A stretch of 64,000 bases of DNA from Acanthochlamys bracteata (GCA_019914995.1 CM034136.1:2681270-2745269); one strand, 5' to 3'; numbered from the stretch's first letter, positions 50,001 through 62,900 are shown. Notes: generated by a model from the letters alone, not told the origin. Numbers and translations are program-made.

Positions 50001-53000
50001 CTGTGTCTTATTTCTGCACTGCATGACTGGATACAAATTTCAACCTTAATTGATATTAAGGTCGCTATCTTTGTGGTGATCATATTTTATGCAGGTAGGA
50101 ATGGAAACTGAAGGTTTTGCTATTTATGATGCCATGATGCAGCTGAAAAATGAGGTAGATGTTCTTTTCTCTTTTTCTTTGTAAAATTTGCTTGTTTATA
50201 GCTTCTTAGCTACGTCTTGTATATTAAAACTTCATCTCCCAAAAGAATACAGTACTGTGTATATTTATGATTATGCTAAAGATCAATTCCTTCCTGCTGA
50301 GATAATAGAAAATTTCTCCTGTTTGATGCCTAGTAATTTCAATTTCCAAGAACTGTAAGTGTTTATGCTAAATAATGTTACTAAAGTATGCTAAATTTAG
50401 CAACTGTTTACAAATTATTGTGGGCTTCTTATATATCTACTCATGGGAAATTTTGTTTTACAACTCTAAGACAATAACAACTATGAACAGTTGTCACAAT
50501 TTATTGAAATTAGAGTATGTAAGAGTGTCACTTGAATGGGTAGCACGTCCAGGCAACTGACTCTCTTTGTGATTTTGCAAAAGTATTCTATTTGACTAAT
50601 AAGTAAGGCTGGTGGATGTTTGTAGAGAAGTGCTAAACTGTACTTGTCCATTTGGTAGTGAGCTAAACTGCTTATTTGTTCTCCATACATGTATATTAGA
50701 CAAGAGCCAATATTGGTTTTTATGGCTCCGTTCTTTTTGTTTGCTGTTCTGACAGTCACCTAGTTCATTGCTGAGCACATGTGGTCATTAAGGTCCCTTT
50801 TGGAGGTACATACAAACAAGCTTGCAACTTATGGAGTTAATGCAACGGTAGTCTTGTATGTAGGCTTAAAATTGTAGTTTGCAAATCGAATAGTTGTTTG
50901 GATAGCCAAAATCTAGAGGATTGTTCTCCAACTTATGTTCTTCTATCACGAGCAGATCTCTTGCTTGATGCAAATCTTTCCACAATCTACTATACATCAA
51001 ACACATATACATTAATGAGATTAATTAGGATAAAGCAAAATTCCAAGTAAAAGGAATTAATTGCTTGAAATAATTTTGCTTTAATATATCAAAACAATCA
51101 TTTGACTAAATAAGAATTTTAATTGAAAAGAACACCACATGTCCTCCTCAGGTGACTCCGATAAGGGGATGACAACATCAGTGGGCCCAATTAACCACTT
51201 CGATTTCTCATAACTTATTCATGCACAACCTTCTATTTATTGCCTTTGTGTTCAACTTTGTTGAGGTTCTCATTATCAATAGTTTGAATCTCTTTGGTAG
51301 CAAAATTTTAATAAGGGCCTATGAGTATGGGTGGTTATGTGAGCCTTAATTTCCAAATGGCAACAATATAAGGGTATGTGACCTGTGGCCTACCGTTGAG
51401 GGTTGCTGAGTGGGAGAGTGAGTCTTAGCGGTAGCATTGGGAGTAAAAGGATAGACCATTTATAGGTTTTGCACAACAAATTTAGTCATTATAAAAGGAT
51501 AATCGCAGATGGGATCGGTTGATCGAATTGGTGGGCAATCATATCAGAAAAAGAGCCATTGGATCAAATAGGTAAGAAAGCGAATGAGAAGGAGAGAAAG
51601 AGAGCCAATAATAGGACCTTTTAACATATATTATCATAAAATGGTGTTTGAAAAAGTGGACTCTAATGGATCTGTTTTAACTATTTTAGGTATTTTGGTG
51701 GTTTAGTTGAACTCCTAAATTCTATACAAAGGATCATAATAGGATGGCGGCATTCCCTATTTGGCTCTTCATCTTTCATTGTTGACCTTTAAGGCTTTAG
51801 TAGTCTCAATTTTGGCCTATGCCTGTGAGGATTCTTGTAATATCTATGTCGAGTTAACATTGCATATTTCGACAAGCAAATCTTTTAAAATATGGCGGTT
51901 GGCAAGGTATATTTGACTAACCATGAAGCGACTAATATTTACAACAACAGCAAACTTCAAAAAACTATTCATTTTAAGATAAAAACAGTGCTGAATAATT
52001 TCAGTTGTCATGAAACAATTTCAGATCATTAAAAGTATTGTGCATTACTTTTACAATTTAATAATTCCGGAGTCATATGTGACTAAAAGGACTGTTGAAG
52101 CTAAAGGAAAAGTTTAGTAGAATATAGTGAGGCAACAAAAGCTTTATGAAGCAGAGATTTGGGCCATAAATTTTCAATATGTTTAGAAGTCAGTGTCATA
52201 GAGATGCACTTGTTGCGTAGATGAGCAGGTTTACAATCACAGCAAGGTTAAAAATGAAATAATTAGAGAAGTTGGAGTGCCGCAATTGAGAGCAAAATAA
52301 GGAAGCTTGCCTGAGATTGTTTTGCTATATTTTAAGCAAAGACCTTCAAACGATGATACGTCTCTTGCTAAATGAGACAGATGTAAATGATGGATGTGTC
52401 TCTTCTAAAAGAGATAGAGGAATGCCTAAAAAGTTAGTTACCGTAAAAATGACTTACTCATTTGTTGCCTGACTGAAGACATTGCTCAGGTGGAGTACAG
52501 TTGCATAATAGATCTACTTGCCCGACCTAACTTAGTAGTTTGAGACTCATTTGTGATGTGTTGATTAACTACTCTAAGAAATTGAACTATAAACAATAAG
52601 GTTCATATTTTGCATATATGCCATTGTTGTGTGGTTGATTAATTTATTCTAAATTGACCATTTAGAGGTGGGATTTTTAGAGAATGGAATTGGAATGGAT
52701 TCAAAGAGTGAAATTGCAACAGAATTGGGTGGGGATGCTGGAGGGGGAAGTGAAAAAAAAAAATGGATGCAGACTATATAATGTAGTCAAAATCTATGTT
52801 GAAAAAACGACCCCACACAAAGTCTAACCTTCCCAACAATGTTTTATTCTCTTGCGCCGTTTTGGCAACTTCCATTGTCAGCAGGCCATGTATAGTATAT
52901 AATAGAACAAAATTTCAAGTAAAGGAAGTGCCAGCAAAGCAAGCTTCTAAACATTGTCTCTATCCCACTAAAAGCAGGGCTATATTGAACCCCTTTTTAA

Positions 53001-56000
53001 GAATTGGAGCCAAAAGAAACGATTGATGCATTAGGGATCAAAATGAATTAATAGTTAGGAGCCAGGTAGCAGAAAAATTTTCCTGTAGCTCCAGAAAACC
53101 AGAGTTAGACCAAAAGGCTTCAGTTTCAAGGAGAAGCCAAAAAGGCCCAAGTCTGGGATAATACATGATGGGGCACAACAAACACTCCCCCCAATACCCA
53201 AAAAACACCCACCCCACAACCGGCCACCCCCTCCCCCCAGTGGCCCCCCCCCACCCCACAAACACACACACACAGAACTGTTGATATTGATGCTTGAATT
53301 TACTAGATAGCCTTGTAGCGCTTCAACTTTTGATTTGGGTACATTTTGGTCCTTCAAGATTGAAGAAACAGTTATCTTCTCATAGCCATTATAATGTTAC
53401 TATTAAACTTTTTTTAAACTAATATTGGAGTGGAAGTTCCTTAAACTTAGAGTTTCTTTGCTTGCAAGTTTATTGCCCAATCACAAGTTCTGGAAGAGCG
53501 ATTTGAATAACAGCTGCTTTTACCATCCATTATCGTAAACTAAGTGTCACTTGTAGCTTCCCTTTGATTGATGCAGATCCAAACAGTAGCAGTTGGAGCT
53601 GCAATTGGTCAGGCCTGCCTACTTCTAGCTGCTGGAAAGAAAGGTCGGCGGTTCATGATGCCTCATTCGAAAGGTATGTTAGATACCACTAGCACAATGG
53701 GATTTTCAGGTAACCTATCCTTGATATTATGATTGGCATACCTGTGACTGAAAATATGTTATTCAGCAATGATTCAACAACCACGAGTGCCTTCATCTGG
53801 TCAAATGCCAGCAAGCGATGTTCTCATCCGCGCTAAAGAGGTACATATTGATGGACTACAACTTTATTTACTTCGGTGTCTTTGAAAATTTTTCTATCTT
53901 GTCAATGAAAATTTGCATTGTGCTGCTAGATTGACACAATTAATTAATGTAGAAGGAAAAAGTGCTCTTGCTATGCTAATTTCTTGTTTATATGCTAAGA
54001 GAAAGTTCTATTTGCCCCTTTAATGAGCCTACAAGATCATTTTGTTACATGAATCTTATATCATCATGAAGTCCAGTGATTTTGAAACTTATTATATGTA
54101 CTAGAAAGGTGTATTAAATAAAAAATATTTCGAATAGACTATGATGTGTTGCCAAGTATTTAACGTGTTTGTATGGATGGATGCTTGGCAAGCAAGTGGA
54201 TGAGATAATTGAAGCTCTTATTAGCAACTGCATTCTTGCAGACGGTGGGATTCAAGACTTGTACTATGAAAATTGTGGATTAGAATAGACTCCTTAAGAA
54301 TAGGTGTCCAGGCAGCACAGCCCATTGTAAGAGCGTTCACTTTATATGTAGATAAGTAAGGTATGTATGTTTTCCAGTAATAGGGCTGAAAGTGGGTGGA
54401 AAAACGAATTTCAGGTTTTTTGAAGCATGGCCTAAAAAAGCATGGCCTGAATCAGCAGAATTAAACTATTTTAGTCCCAACAAGTGAGTCTAAATCCATT
54501 TCAACTTAGCTCAAAATTGGTTCAGCCTGCTTTCAAATTTTGGAGGCCAGTCCATATGACCTGAATATCTGACAGCTTTATCTAAATTCTATGGTTTATT
54601 CTCAAAGATGAAACAAAGATAACTAAAGAACCATGACAGTCAAGAGGATGTAACGTGTAAGTCTTCGATATAAGAATTTCCTAGAGAGCTATTGATGACA
54701 GTTATTTATAGAACTTTATTGCAATTTCTTATTGTTCCAAGTGCATCAGAACAAATTCTGAACCATATAACCCCTTCAGAAACTTCATGCTCTCTGAAAA
54801 AATTTGAAAAAAAAAAATCAATAATTCAACACATTCCACTATCCAGGTGAAGTCAATGTATATTATACATCGGGTATAAAGAACCCAAGATGTGGTCAAG
54901 AACAATCTTTTGCTTTTGTTCCTGCACATCTTCAGAATTAGAAATATGTATGTCTAAGTTTTTGTAGAGGTAGGTAGGGTTTACATTTTGAGTTGAAACC
55001 AAGAGTATACTTTCTCGTTTAAATAATAGTAACTGTAATTTTTCTACGTTGATTGTATCTCATAAGATTTGTTTTAATATATTAGTTCCATTTGCGTTTA
55101 TCTAGATATGTTCTCTGAAGTCTGCTAAGATTAGTACACAATAAGATTAAAAAACGTTGCATGGTCTTTCACTTCCAATGAAAGTTGTATGTTTCGGTAG
55201 TTGACAATTTTGTTTGTTTAGCTTGTCTCTGTTATTCATCGTTTCATCTTCTCTTCTCTTTCCTGAAATTATTTCTGGTTTCACAGGTCATAAATAATAG
55301 GGACACGCTTGTCAAGCTTCTGGCAAAGCACACTGGGAATGTGAGTGTTTAGAATAATAGTTTCCAAATTTCTCAAAATGGAAAAGCATTTGGACATTTG
55401 TTTTTTCTTTGGTTAGCCTGTGGAGGTGGTTTCTAAGGTGATGCAACGACCATTCTATATGGACTCTGTCAAAGCCAAAGAGTTTGGTGTGATAGACAAG
55501 GTATCCTTTCTTTCTATAACTTGCAAGTTCTTTAAGTTGCAAATTTTCTCACTTGGTAATTGCATGCCATTAAGGGGTTTTTTACTAAGTGCACAATAAG
55601 TGTCTTGATAAGCCATAATCTTGCATATGTCTGTTTCCTGATAGAGAAAATTGGTATTGGAGCTTTAGATTCGAGTATTGAGATGGGAATCAGGAAGTGA
55701 TGTAATCATAGCTGTTGTGGCTATGATACTAGCAGAGATTGAAGTGTCCAGAATTTGATGAAGTTAAATACCATTGGTCTGTTGGAAATATTCATCTTTG
55801 TTCCAATCAAGTGGCATGGCAATCATGATGTTATTCATAGCCTAACTTACACGGTGAGCATAATTTCCTTCACATGGTGTATACTGATGCTGGACTCGCA
55901 AGTTTATATTTTATTTAAATTAAATGAGCTGTTTAAATAGAGAGCTCATACTAAAGGTACTATTTGAAAGTCCTGCAAACCACAGCCATTTTTTCAGAGA

Positions 56001-56607
56001 ACAAATCCAGTTAGCAAATGCTCTTTCTGAACAGCAAGAAGCAATGTATTCTTGCATAGCAGATTATGTTAGACTGCTTTTCTTAACCGGATTTCTAGAT
56101 CTTATGAAAGCATTTATTTTAGAAGACTTTTTGCGGGTCCTAAACTCAGAAGATGTAGAGGAAAGGAGGAGAAAAAGGGAAGGTGAAGGTACACAAAAGA
56201 GGTTAATGCCCTTGATAGTCTTGTCTTTGGTAACCTCAATAGTGTTAATATGTAATTCTAGTATAGGATAAAATCATATAAAGATTTGTGCGTGCGAATC
56301 ATCCAAGGCGGATGAGCTCACGCATTAATGAGACTGTATTGTTTACTAGTTTATTCTATCAAATTTCTAAGATTAGAATATAGTCATTTTTCTTTGTTAT
56401 TTATAAAAGTTTGTTGATGCCGCTGATGAAATATTTTAACTAAGCTTCATCCACGATTTGCTATATGAAATTGTGGTAATATTCATCATACCATGGCATG
56501 TTTTGGTTCAGATTCTTTGGCGTGGGCAAGAGAAGATTATGGCAGATGCTTTATCTCCTGAAGAATGGGATAAACAAGCTGGAATCAAAGCTGTTGACGG
56601 GATTTAG
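44999..56607 (+). CDS. CLPR3: ClpR3: non-catalytic subunit of the chloroplast Clp protease
   Basis: A subunit of the plastid Clp core; in Arabidopsis ClpR3 belongs to the R-ring with ClpP1 and other ClpR proteins. Nine exons: 44999-45295, 45992-46093, 49118-49240, 50095-50154, 53577-53673, 53767-53840, 55287-55340, 55417-55500 and 56512-56607. All are GT-AG and in frame, giving 328 residues (Arabidopsis about 330). A Ser/Pro-rich transit peptide occupies about residues 1-45. PYLDLFDNSPKLMASPAQVE, YNEHRPRKPPPDLPSLLLHG and RIVYIGMPLVPAVTELVIAE are diagnostic of ClpR3. The ClpP catalytic Ser is Gly205 (AAIGQACLLLAAG) and the catalytic His is Gln230 (AMIQQP), so the subunit is proteolytically inactive as expected for ClpR. 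The segment TTRDDGETVGMETEG, about residues 168-182, is the extra loop seen in ClpR proteins. Introns 2 and 4 exceed 3 kb because of inserted repeats. Confidence 0.97.
46981..47090. repeat. Compound microsatellite in CLPR3 intron 2
   Basis: Six aaat units are followed by mixed (atgt)n and (at)n runs up to the first fold-back element. Frames through it give Tyr-Ile repeats only. Confidence 0.93.
47091..47502. mobile_element. Fold-back element A in CLPR3 intron 2
   Basis: A palindromic element of about 412 bp. It starts ggataggatgca and ends tgcatacatcctatcc, and the two halves are inverted copies across an AT-rich centre near 47270-47310. The arms include caccgtt(a/g)gatat, agctcaatcgga and cttgat(t/c)aagat. 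There is no coding capacity. The ends and internal motifs recur in elements B and C. Confidence 0.8.
47516..47940. mobile_element. Fold-back element B in CLPR3 intron 2
   Basis: About 425 bp, starting gggataggatttaggcacat and ending atgtgcttatatcctatccc. The arms of about 190 bp are nearly perfect inverted copies. For example, aatcggaatacgaatcgatc on the left is mirrored by gatcg-type gattcgtattccgatt on the right. An AT-rich loop lies near 47705-47750. Transcribed as part of the CLPR3 pre-mRNA it would form a long hairpin. Confidence 0.85.
47950..48352. mobile_element. Fold-back element C in CLPR3 intron 2
   Basis: About 403 bp, starting gggataggataggagcactc and ending gagtgcccctatccc. The arms are inverted copies around an AT-rich centre near 48140-48175. 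It shares ctaccgttggatataaagaa and ttagctcaattgga with A and B, but the outer parts of the arms differ from theirs. Confidence 0.82.
48457..49032. repeat. About 298-bp tandem duplication in CLPR3 intron 2
   Basis: Units 48457-48754 and 48755-about 49032 both start ttgtttagag(t/c), contain an agacttag/agacttac block, a tgtgcatgtg block, an agtgttatcat/agtgttagcat block, a ggt(c/t)gaccgtcaacttaga block and an actatag(a/g)act end. Divergence is moderate (roughly 20-25 percent by eye). The second copy ends about 85 bp before exon 3. Confidence 0.82.
53180..53277. repeat. C-rich tract in CLPR3 intron 4 (G-quadruplex-prone on the minus strand)
   Basis: In an otherwise AT-rich intron this 98-bp stretch is almost free of G and dominated by C runs (cccccc, ccccc, ccaccccctcccccc, cccccccccc) and ends in a (ca)n run. 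The minus strand therefore has many G runs of three or more, close enough to fold into a G-quadruplex; the plus strand could form an i-motif. Confidence 0.85.
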
Positions 56608-57525
56608 TTTAGTTGAAGCTCACGCTTTCAAGCTCAATACTTTAGAAGGTATGTCATTGTTTTAATCTAGAATGCTTTACAGTTTGTGGTCCTTATACTC
56701 GTTGAAGCCTCATTCTTCTGTTTTAGCTCTATCCCAAAGCTACTGGGGTGATATGGAATGTCTGGAGATATAAACCCAAAAATTGGAAGGTCAGGGTGAG
56801 TATTTCCTTCCATCATACAGTCATAAGCGCATACCTGATGAATTAAATTAGAGGCCAGACTTGTCGGTACTTTGCATCTGAGACCAGGGAACTTGTTTCT
56901 GTACTTCTATGTTTAGTCATCTTTGTAAATTGATTAGAACAGGCCCAAATTCAAGATGAGGCTGTAATATACTGAATCTTCGTTGGGAAGCAGTACCCGT
57001 ATTGGACATGAGCATGCTGCCTGTTGTGTGCATTTGCTAACCTACAGCTTCTCTTAAACCGAACCCTCAAGACTGCAGATTTTGAAGTAATTCCGTAAGA
57101 AACAATTCTTGCAACCAAGTACGTTGTAAGGTGCAAATGAATGATTATTGTTTATATAGATAAATGTTGAGAAGAAAATAACAGCACTTTAGCAATTTAA
57201 TAGCATTTAATCTAGGATTTTTATGTTGGGATGACTATAGTCAACTTTTAACCTGATTTTTCAAAAATAAAAAGTTTTTCTTATCTATCTTCGTTTGAAT
57301 AATTCCATATATCTTTATTTTGTTAACGGCAAAATATGCATAATTCTGTTCGAAACCAAAAAGATTAAATTTACAATAACTTCAGCGGGTTTTTTGAAAA
57401 TATTTCCCGTGCGCTCTCTATCTTGTTGGTTCTCGATTTGATATGCATTCCGTCGGCGTGATTTATCCCTTCGGTTCTCGTTCTACAAGAAAAGTGCAAG
57501 GAGCTACACCGAATCTGCAATAACA
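56608..57525. other. CLPR3 3' region, convergent intergenic start
   Basis: After the stop codon, tttagaag/gtatgtc at about 56650 and a TTTTAG near 56727 could bound an intron in the 3' untranslated region. Beyond about 57150 the sequence is spacer. At 57400-57525 it is GC-richer and leader-like, just before the small exon-like fragment described next. Confidence 0.4.
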
Positions 57526-57586
57526 ATGGCTCCACAAAGTTCGTCAAGAAGTGTTTTGCTTGTGTGTTTCAAAAACTGTTTGTGCC
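57526..57586 (+). pseudogene. Possible first exon of a low-molecular-weight protein tyrosine phosphatase, isolated
   Basis: ATG at 57526 opens MAPQSSSRSVLLVCFKN followed by CLC, and a GTATGT donor-like site lies at 57587. This resembles the start of LMW-PTP proteins, where the phosphate-binding loop reads VLFVCLGNICRS. Here the loop would have one extra residue and Phe-Lys in place of Leu-Gly, so it would not work. The sequence after the next AG does not continue the family. The match is short and may be chance. Confidence 0.28.
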
Positions 57587-57911
57587 GTATGTTTTTTTTT
57601 TAGATTTTGCATCGTCGTCTGCTTCGTGTTTTCTAAGTGACATTAAACTGTCTCTGCAGGTCTAGGATCACAATAAGAGAGACGTTTAGAAGTGCTTATT
57701 AAAAAATATATTTTAAAAAATTTAAATATATTATTTTATAAATATATTTTAAAAAAGTTATATATATAATTATTTCATAATTTATATTTTATTTATATTT
57801 TTCAAAATTTTTAAAAAACTATACAAAAATCGTGTATATTTTTGTAGAATTGAAAAGAAATTTATTAAAAAAGAAAAGCTCTCTCAAATAAATCTAAAAT
57901 CTCTAATCTTA

Positions 57912-58145
57912 AGGTCGTAACATTCTCGTAACGTCGCAACTTACCATAATTTCTTAAATAACTTGTCTTAATGTTCGTCGTCGTAAGTAATAACCTTGTC
58001 GTAAAGTCGTAACTTATCTTAATGTTTGTAACATTGTCACAGAGTCACAATCTCATCTCGAGTCTCAACGTAATCTTGAGGTAGAGTACTTGCCTTAGTG
58101 TTCGTAACGTCATGAGAGAGTAAGAAAATTGTCGTAATTGGATTG
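57912..58145. repeat. Degenerate gtcgtaac-type short repeats
   Basis: Variants of gtcgtaac, cttaatgttcgtaac and cttgtcgtaa recur about a dozen times in one orientation with irregular spacing. It looks like an eroded minisatellite. Confidence 0.7.
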
Positions 58146-59919
58146 GTCTTAACAACGTAATTTTTTTGGTAATGCTTAAGTAATCATCTTATTTAGTTTG
58201 GATTGTTTGATTATTTATGTATTTATTTAATTTTGGAATTTTGATTAATTTATGTTAAAATTTGTAGGGTTGTGAACCAGGGTAATTCTTTTCATCAGGA
58301 TCGGTGGTAAATGGAAGCATATTAAGCCTGATTGCTGGATTTATACCAACCAATCGATTTTTACATCAGAGGTTTTTACACAGTCATGGCCTGCACATAT
58401 TCTAATCCATTGGCGATGATTTGCACAAACTTAGGATTTATCCAATTCTGTATGATGTTGTCATCACATAAGGTACATCTATTCTGAGTGGTCTTCAACG
58501 TTAGCTGTGATGAATAATTGAGGGATTATTTAGGAGAAGCTGATGATGAACATCTCTCTAATGGAGAACCTGATAAGTGCACTGCAACCATTCTGAGAGT
58601 GGGGAATGAAGAAGCATCTCTTAACATGAATAATACTTGTGTCTCATTTTGATCACCCAGAAGCAACTTGTTAATTCCGATGTGTCAAGACATATTAGCA
58701 GTACCAGCTAAGCTTAAAACAGCATACATACCTAATATAAAACTGCCACAATATTTGAATAATTAGCTACCAACCTGGACCATTTGCCATGTTCTTGCAT
58801 ATAGGATAGACAAAGCACGAAACAATATAAAGATGCCAAATTGTTAGTACTTAAAAAAGATCTATATCAACCCTAGCCAGCAAACTTGCAGCTACTGATA
58901 TTACACTTCTTTGGAAAGAAAGATTGTAGAAACAAAGTAAAACTTCAGCAATTATAAAAGAATACAGCTATATGCAAGACATATCTGGTAATGAATATGA
59001 AGTGCAACCTCAGCTCATTTGATCAACTAAAAGAAATTACACCAAATGCATCCTGCAGTACCTTCTGGAATTGAACAGACATAATCATGGAAATTAAAAC
59101 ACATAACAGGTTCCACTCTCTATAGCTTGTGTTGTTTAATTCAAGCAACAGTTCCATTTGGGCCTTTCAAAACAAGGATGGAGACTACACTGGAGAAGAT
59201 GGCACTTACTTATGCCACCCGTTGCTGTCGTACCAGTTCTATTAGCATCTCATACCAACTTAAATTAGAGGATCAAAACTGTACTCAACATATCAGACCT
59301 CGCAAATTTATTACATTCTGTATGAGTATGTCCTTCACTAATACTCCCTGTATCTAAAGAGCTGGTGATAAAATTGTAGGCACTCTCAGCAACCAGTTTA
59401 AAAATGGCAAACTTTCCTGCTTCTAGTTGGACAACATAACACATCCGAAGATTTAAGGAGCCTAATAATAACAATAATAACTAACAGAGGAAACTCATCT
59501 AAGTGATTACTTAAAAATCAGATTGCAGCATTTGGTTAGTAACTCATTGTCCCATATGCTGAGTACTGACAATTCGAGAAGTACCCAACATTAATAATAA
59601 AAAGCTGATAACTAGCCTTCAGCAGATAATAACTTCTAAGTAAAAAAACACAACAATGTCATAAGTGCCGAGAAAGTTAATTTTGTGATATTAAAAGTGA
59701 AAACAGAACAAGATCAAAGATTTTACTTGAGTCGGTCTAATAGAATATATCAATTTATCACAATAGGAAGTATTCATCAATAAAACAACTGCTTTGAACT
59801 CAGAAACTTGAAATAGAAAAAAATAACAAAATCATCCTCAGCATCTAATAACTCTTGCTATTGCAATGGATATGCTCTGCCGATTTAAATAAAGGATGCA
59901 GTCATAAATAGTAAAGATA
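58146..59919. other. Convergent intergenic region and TOC159 3' region
   Basis: No gene is supported. The part nearest 59919 should contain the TOC159 3' untranslated region on the minus strand. A stretch at about 58510-58640 is open for some 40 codons on the plus strand (including LGEADDEHLSNGEPDKC) but has no recognisable relatives. Confidence 0.4.
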
Positions 59920-62900
59920 CTAGTGAACTCCATAAGCCTCACTTGGCCAGATGCTTCTGAAGACAGAGACTGCCACAGGGTAAAGGCCCAAAAGTGCAAT
60001 CTGGAGCTGCTCAGAGGTACTCGTCTTGACTGTGATCTGTCCACTGAGTTTGTTGTTCAGTCCAGCACGAACAGCAATCTTTGAGTTCCTCCCCATTGAG
60101 AATTGTGACTGCAAATTTGCTCCTAAAGCCAAGTCTCCACGCCACCTCATGAGAGACAAGCCCAACGTGGAAAGCACTTGGCCTATAGGATAATCTTTCT
60201 CCCTAAGGCGTGCCTCCAAATTGGCTCCATATGCAGTCTCTCCTTGAGCTCGTATGGCACCAGTACTAGCAACAAGACTAACCCTCTTTCCAAGTGCAAT
60301 CTGATCTTCAACCTTCACTCCAGTGGCTACAGTTTCTCCTTGGAATGTTACTGAAAATCCACCAGTAGTCTTGTTCTTCTTCATATTCTTAAATTTGGTC
60401 TCTCCCCTGACAATGTAGGCCAGTTGCCTCCCAACAGATTGAATATCAAAACCAGCGAGGCTAGAACCATTCTCCCCGTGTTTTGCTGAAATGGAGGAGT
60501 CCAAATGAATGTTGAATTCTTTCTTGTCCTTTGTGATCTGAACTGCAATTGCAGCAGGAAAACGACCAACAACAGCAAGGCTCTCTTCCAGACTAACTCC
60601 ATCATAGCCACAATCATGGTCCCAACCATGAGTATCCAGCACTGGCCTAGTAAGAAGCTGTGAAGTTGGTTCCAAGAACCGATATCTGTATGCTGGATTA
60701 TCGCTATCAAAAGAAGGTGGAAGGACCATATCAGGCAGAGGAACTGGCACAGCGGCAGGCGCAGCATCTTGATCATAGTCATCAGGCGTGTCACCATATG
60801 TAGTATTATCTTGACTGCTCTTGCCTCTCTTCTTCAACTCTTTCAACCTCCTGATTTCCTCCTTCCACTGCTTCTTTTGGAGAAGCTTAACACGATAGTC
60901 ATACTCCTCAAAGTAAGCCTTTCTCTGCTCCTTGGTCAGCATTGCTAACTGTGATTTATTCAGAGGCTTGAAGGGTGGAAGACTATCATAGTCATCTTCT
61001 TCATCTTCATCCTGTTCCGTATCAGACAAGTCATCCAAATCAATATCAGAATCACCAATATCCAAGCCCTGATCAGATGGAAGCTTCAGGTGTTGTCTGG
61101 ACTGCAACAATGATGAAAGCAGGAATGGAAGAGGTGGGGAACGGAGACGGAATCCAAAAAGCTTTGCTGGAGAAGGATCTTGAAGCTTCAGGAGCGCATT
61201 AGCTTCAGATAGTATCTTGGAAGAATAGCAAAGGAGCAGCATCTGAGGCCTCCAACTGAGGCCATTTGGCAGCACTCTCTGCCCCTCTCTGTTTCTTCTG
61301 CAGGATGGATGGTTTTCAACAAGAGCTACTGGATTCATCAAACGCATGTCCCCTGCTGCTTGACGGATAGACTGCTGAACAACATGGGACCTTTGAGCAA
61401 TAAACACTTCGTAGCTCAAGGGGGAACCATTGGGCCCATCAGGAGGAGCTGATGCCGCATGTGTTAGAGCAACAATAGCATTGAACCAAATTGATGAACC
61501 AAGAGTGCTTGTAATTGTCCTTAACAGTGGCAGGTCATTGAAATCGCGGGTCTGAGTATCAAGACGATCCACATAGAGAACAATGTCAGGGGGGCACCTC
61601 TTTGTATACTTCTTAATGTTTGAAAGAATCTTTCTGTTTGCTGCCTGGTCCATCACAGAAGTTCTGAGACCTGGTGTATCCAAGACACGAACCTTCACTC
61701 CATCAACAATCCCAGAGATCTCATAGAGAGAATTTGTTGCAGGTTTGAAAGCATTGGTATCTGACTTCTCTGCACCAAAAATGGAGTTTATTGTGGCACT
61801 CTTGCCAACACCAGTCTTTCCAAGTACTAGAATGTTGCAAGCAAAGTTCAAGCCCTCCGTCCCATCTTCTTCAAGCTGCAATGCCTTCTTCTTCGCATTC
61901 TCAAGGTTGATCAGGCCAAGTTGTCGCCCACGTTTAATGCCTTCAGCAAGGTTCAGTCGGTAAAGAACCTGGGCAGCAACTGTATCCTCAGGAGAATGCC
62001 CTAACCTTTGGACAAGTCGTAGGAACTTGACCCTTATCTGCTCCACCTTCTCATGCAGCTTCTTCTCTTCATCGTCCATAATCTCAGGTTCTCCAACAAC
62101 AGTAAGTTCAGACTGTGAAAAGAGGCTTGGCCTGGCAGTAGCAGCAGAGCGGGCAGGACCAGGCCTCAAAGAAGGGGCTGAGGAACCTAGACCAGCAGGA
62201 CGGTCAACTGAAAATATCCTAGTAGTGTCAGATGAACTGCTGCTAACATTGCCATCTGATGACCCACCAGTAGCTGCTCTCAAGAGAGCAGCCAAGGCAG
62301 CAGAGTCAAAAAGTTCCCTTCCATCACCCTCTTCATCAGTGTCAACTTCTTCTTCAGAATCAGTCACAATCTGGCCATCTACATCTCGTGCATAGTCACG
62401 CGAGCGGGAACTGGCACGAGAAGAACCCTCCAGATCCTTTATAAACTGCTTTGCAGCTTCAGAGCTCTCCAAGATTGCAACTCTGGCAGGCCCCTCAGAA
62501 GTCAAGCCTCGACCTTCCCCCTCAGCCTCATGTTGACCTGCATCTTCATCCTCATCAACTTCATGGGAACCATCATCTTGAACATTAATTTGTTGGTCTG
62601 CAACAGAAGCTTTTGCAGGGGTCACACTAGCACTTTCCAAGTTCTCTTTTTCATACCCCTTACTAGAATCCTCGGCAACTATGGGCTCCCCTGCAACCTC
62701 CTGAGCTTCTGCAGGGATCACACTAGCACTTTCCAGGTTCTCTTTTTCCTCCCCCCTACTAGAATCTCCCGCAACTATGGGCTCCTCTGCAACCTCCTGA
62801 ACTATGAACTTTTCTCCTCCATCAGCAGCTGTCTCCTCTCCTACGTCCTTCCTTTTCTCATCATGGGTAAATGACTTCGCTTCTCCCTCATCATCACCAG

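Noticed and set aside
53038-53357. Minus-strand Gly/Trp/Val-rich frames
   Set aside because: They are the complement of the C-rich tract; low complexity explains the peptide.
50155-53576. The whole CLPR3 intron 4 as one transposon
   Set aside because: Its size suggests insertions, but I found neither paired ends nor coding remnants. Only the C-rich tract could be supported.
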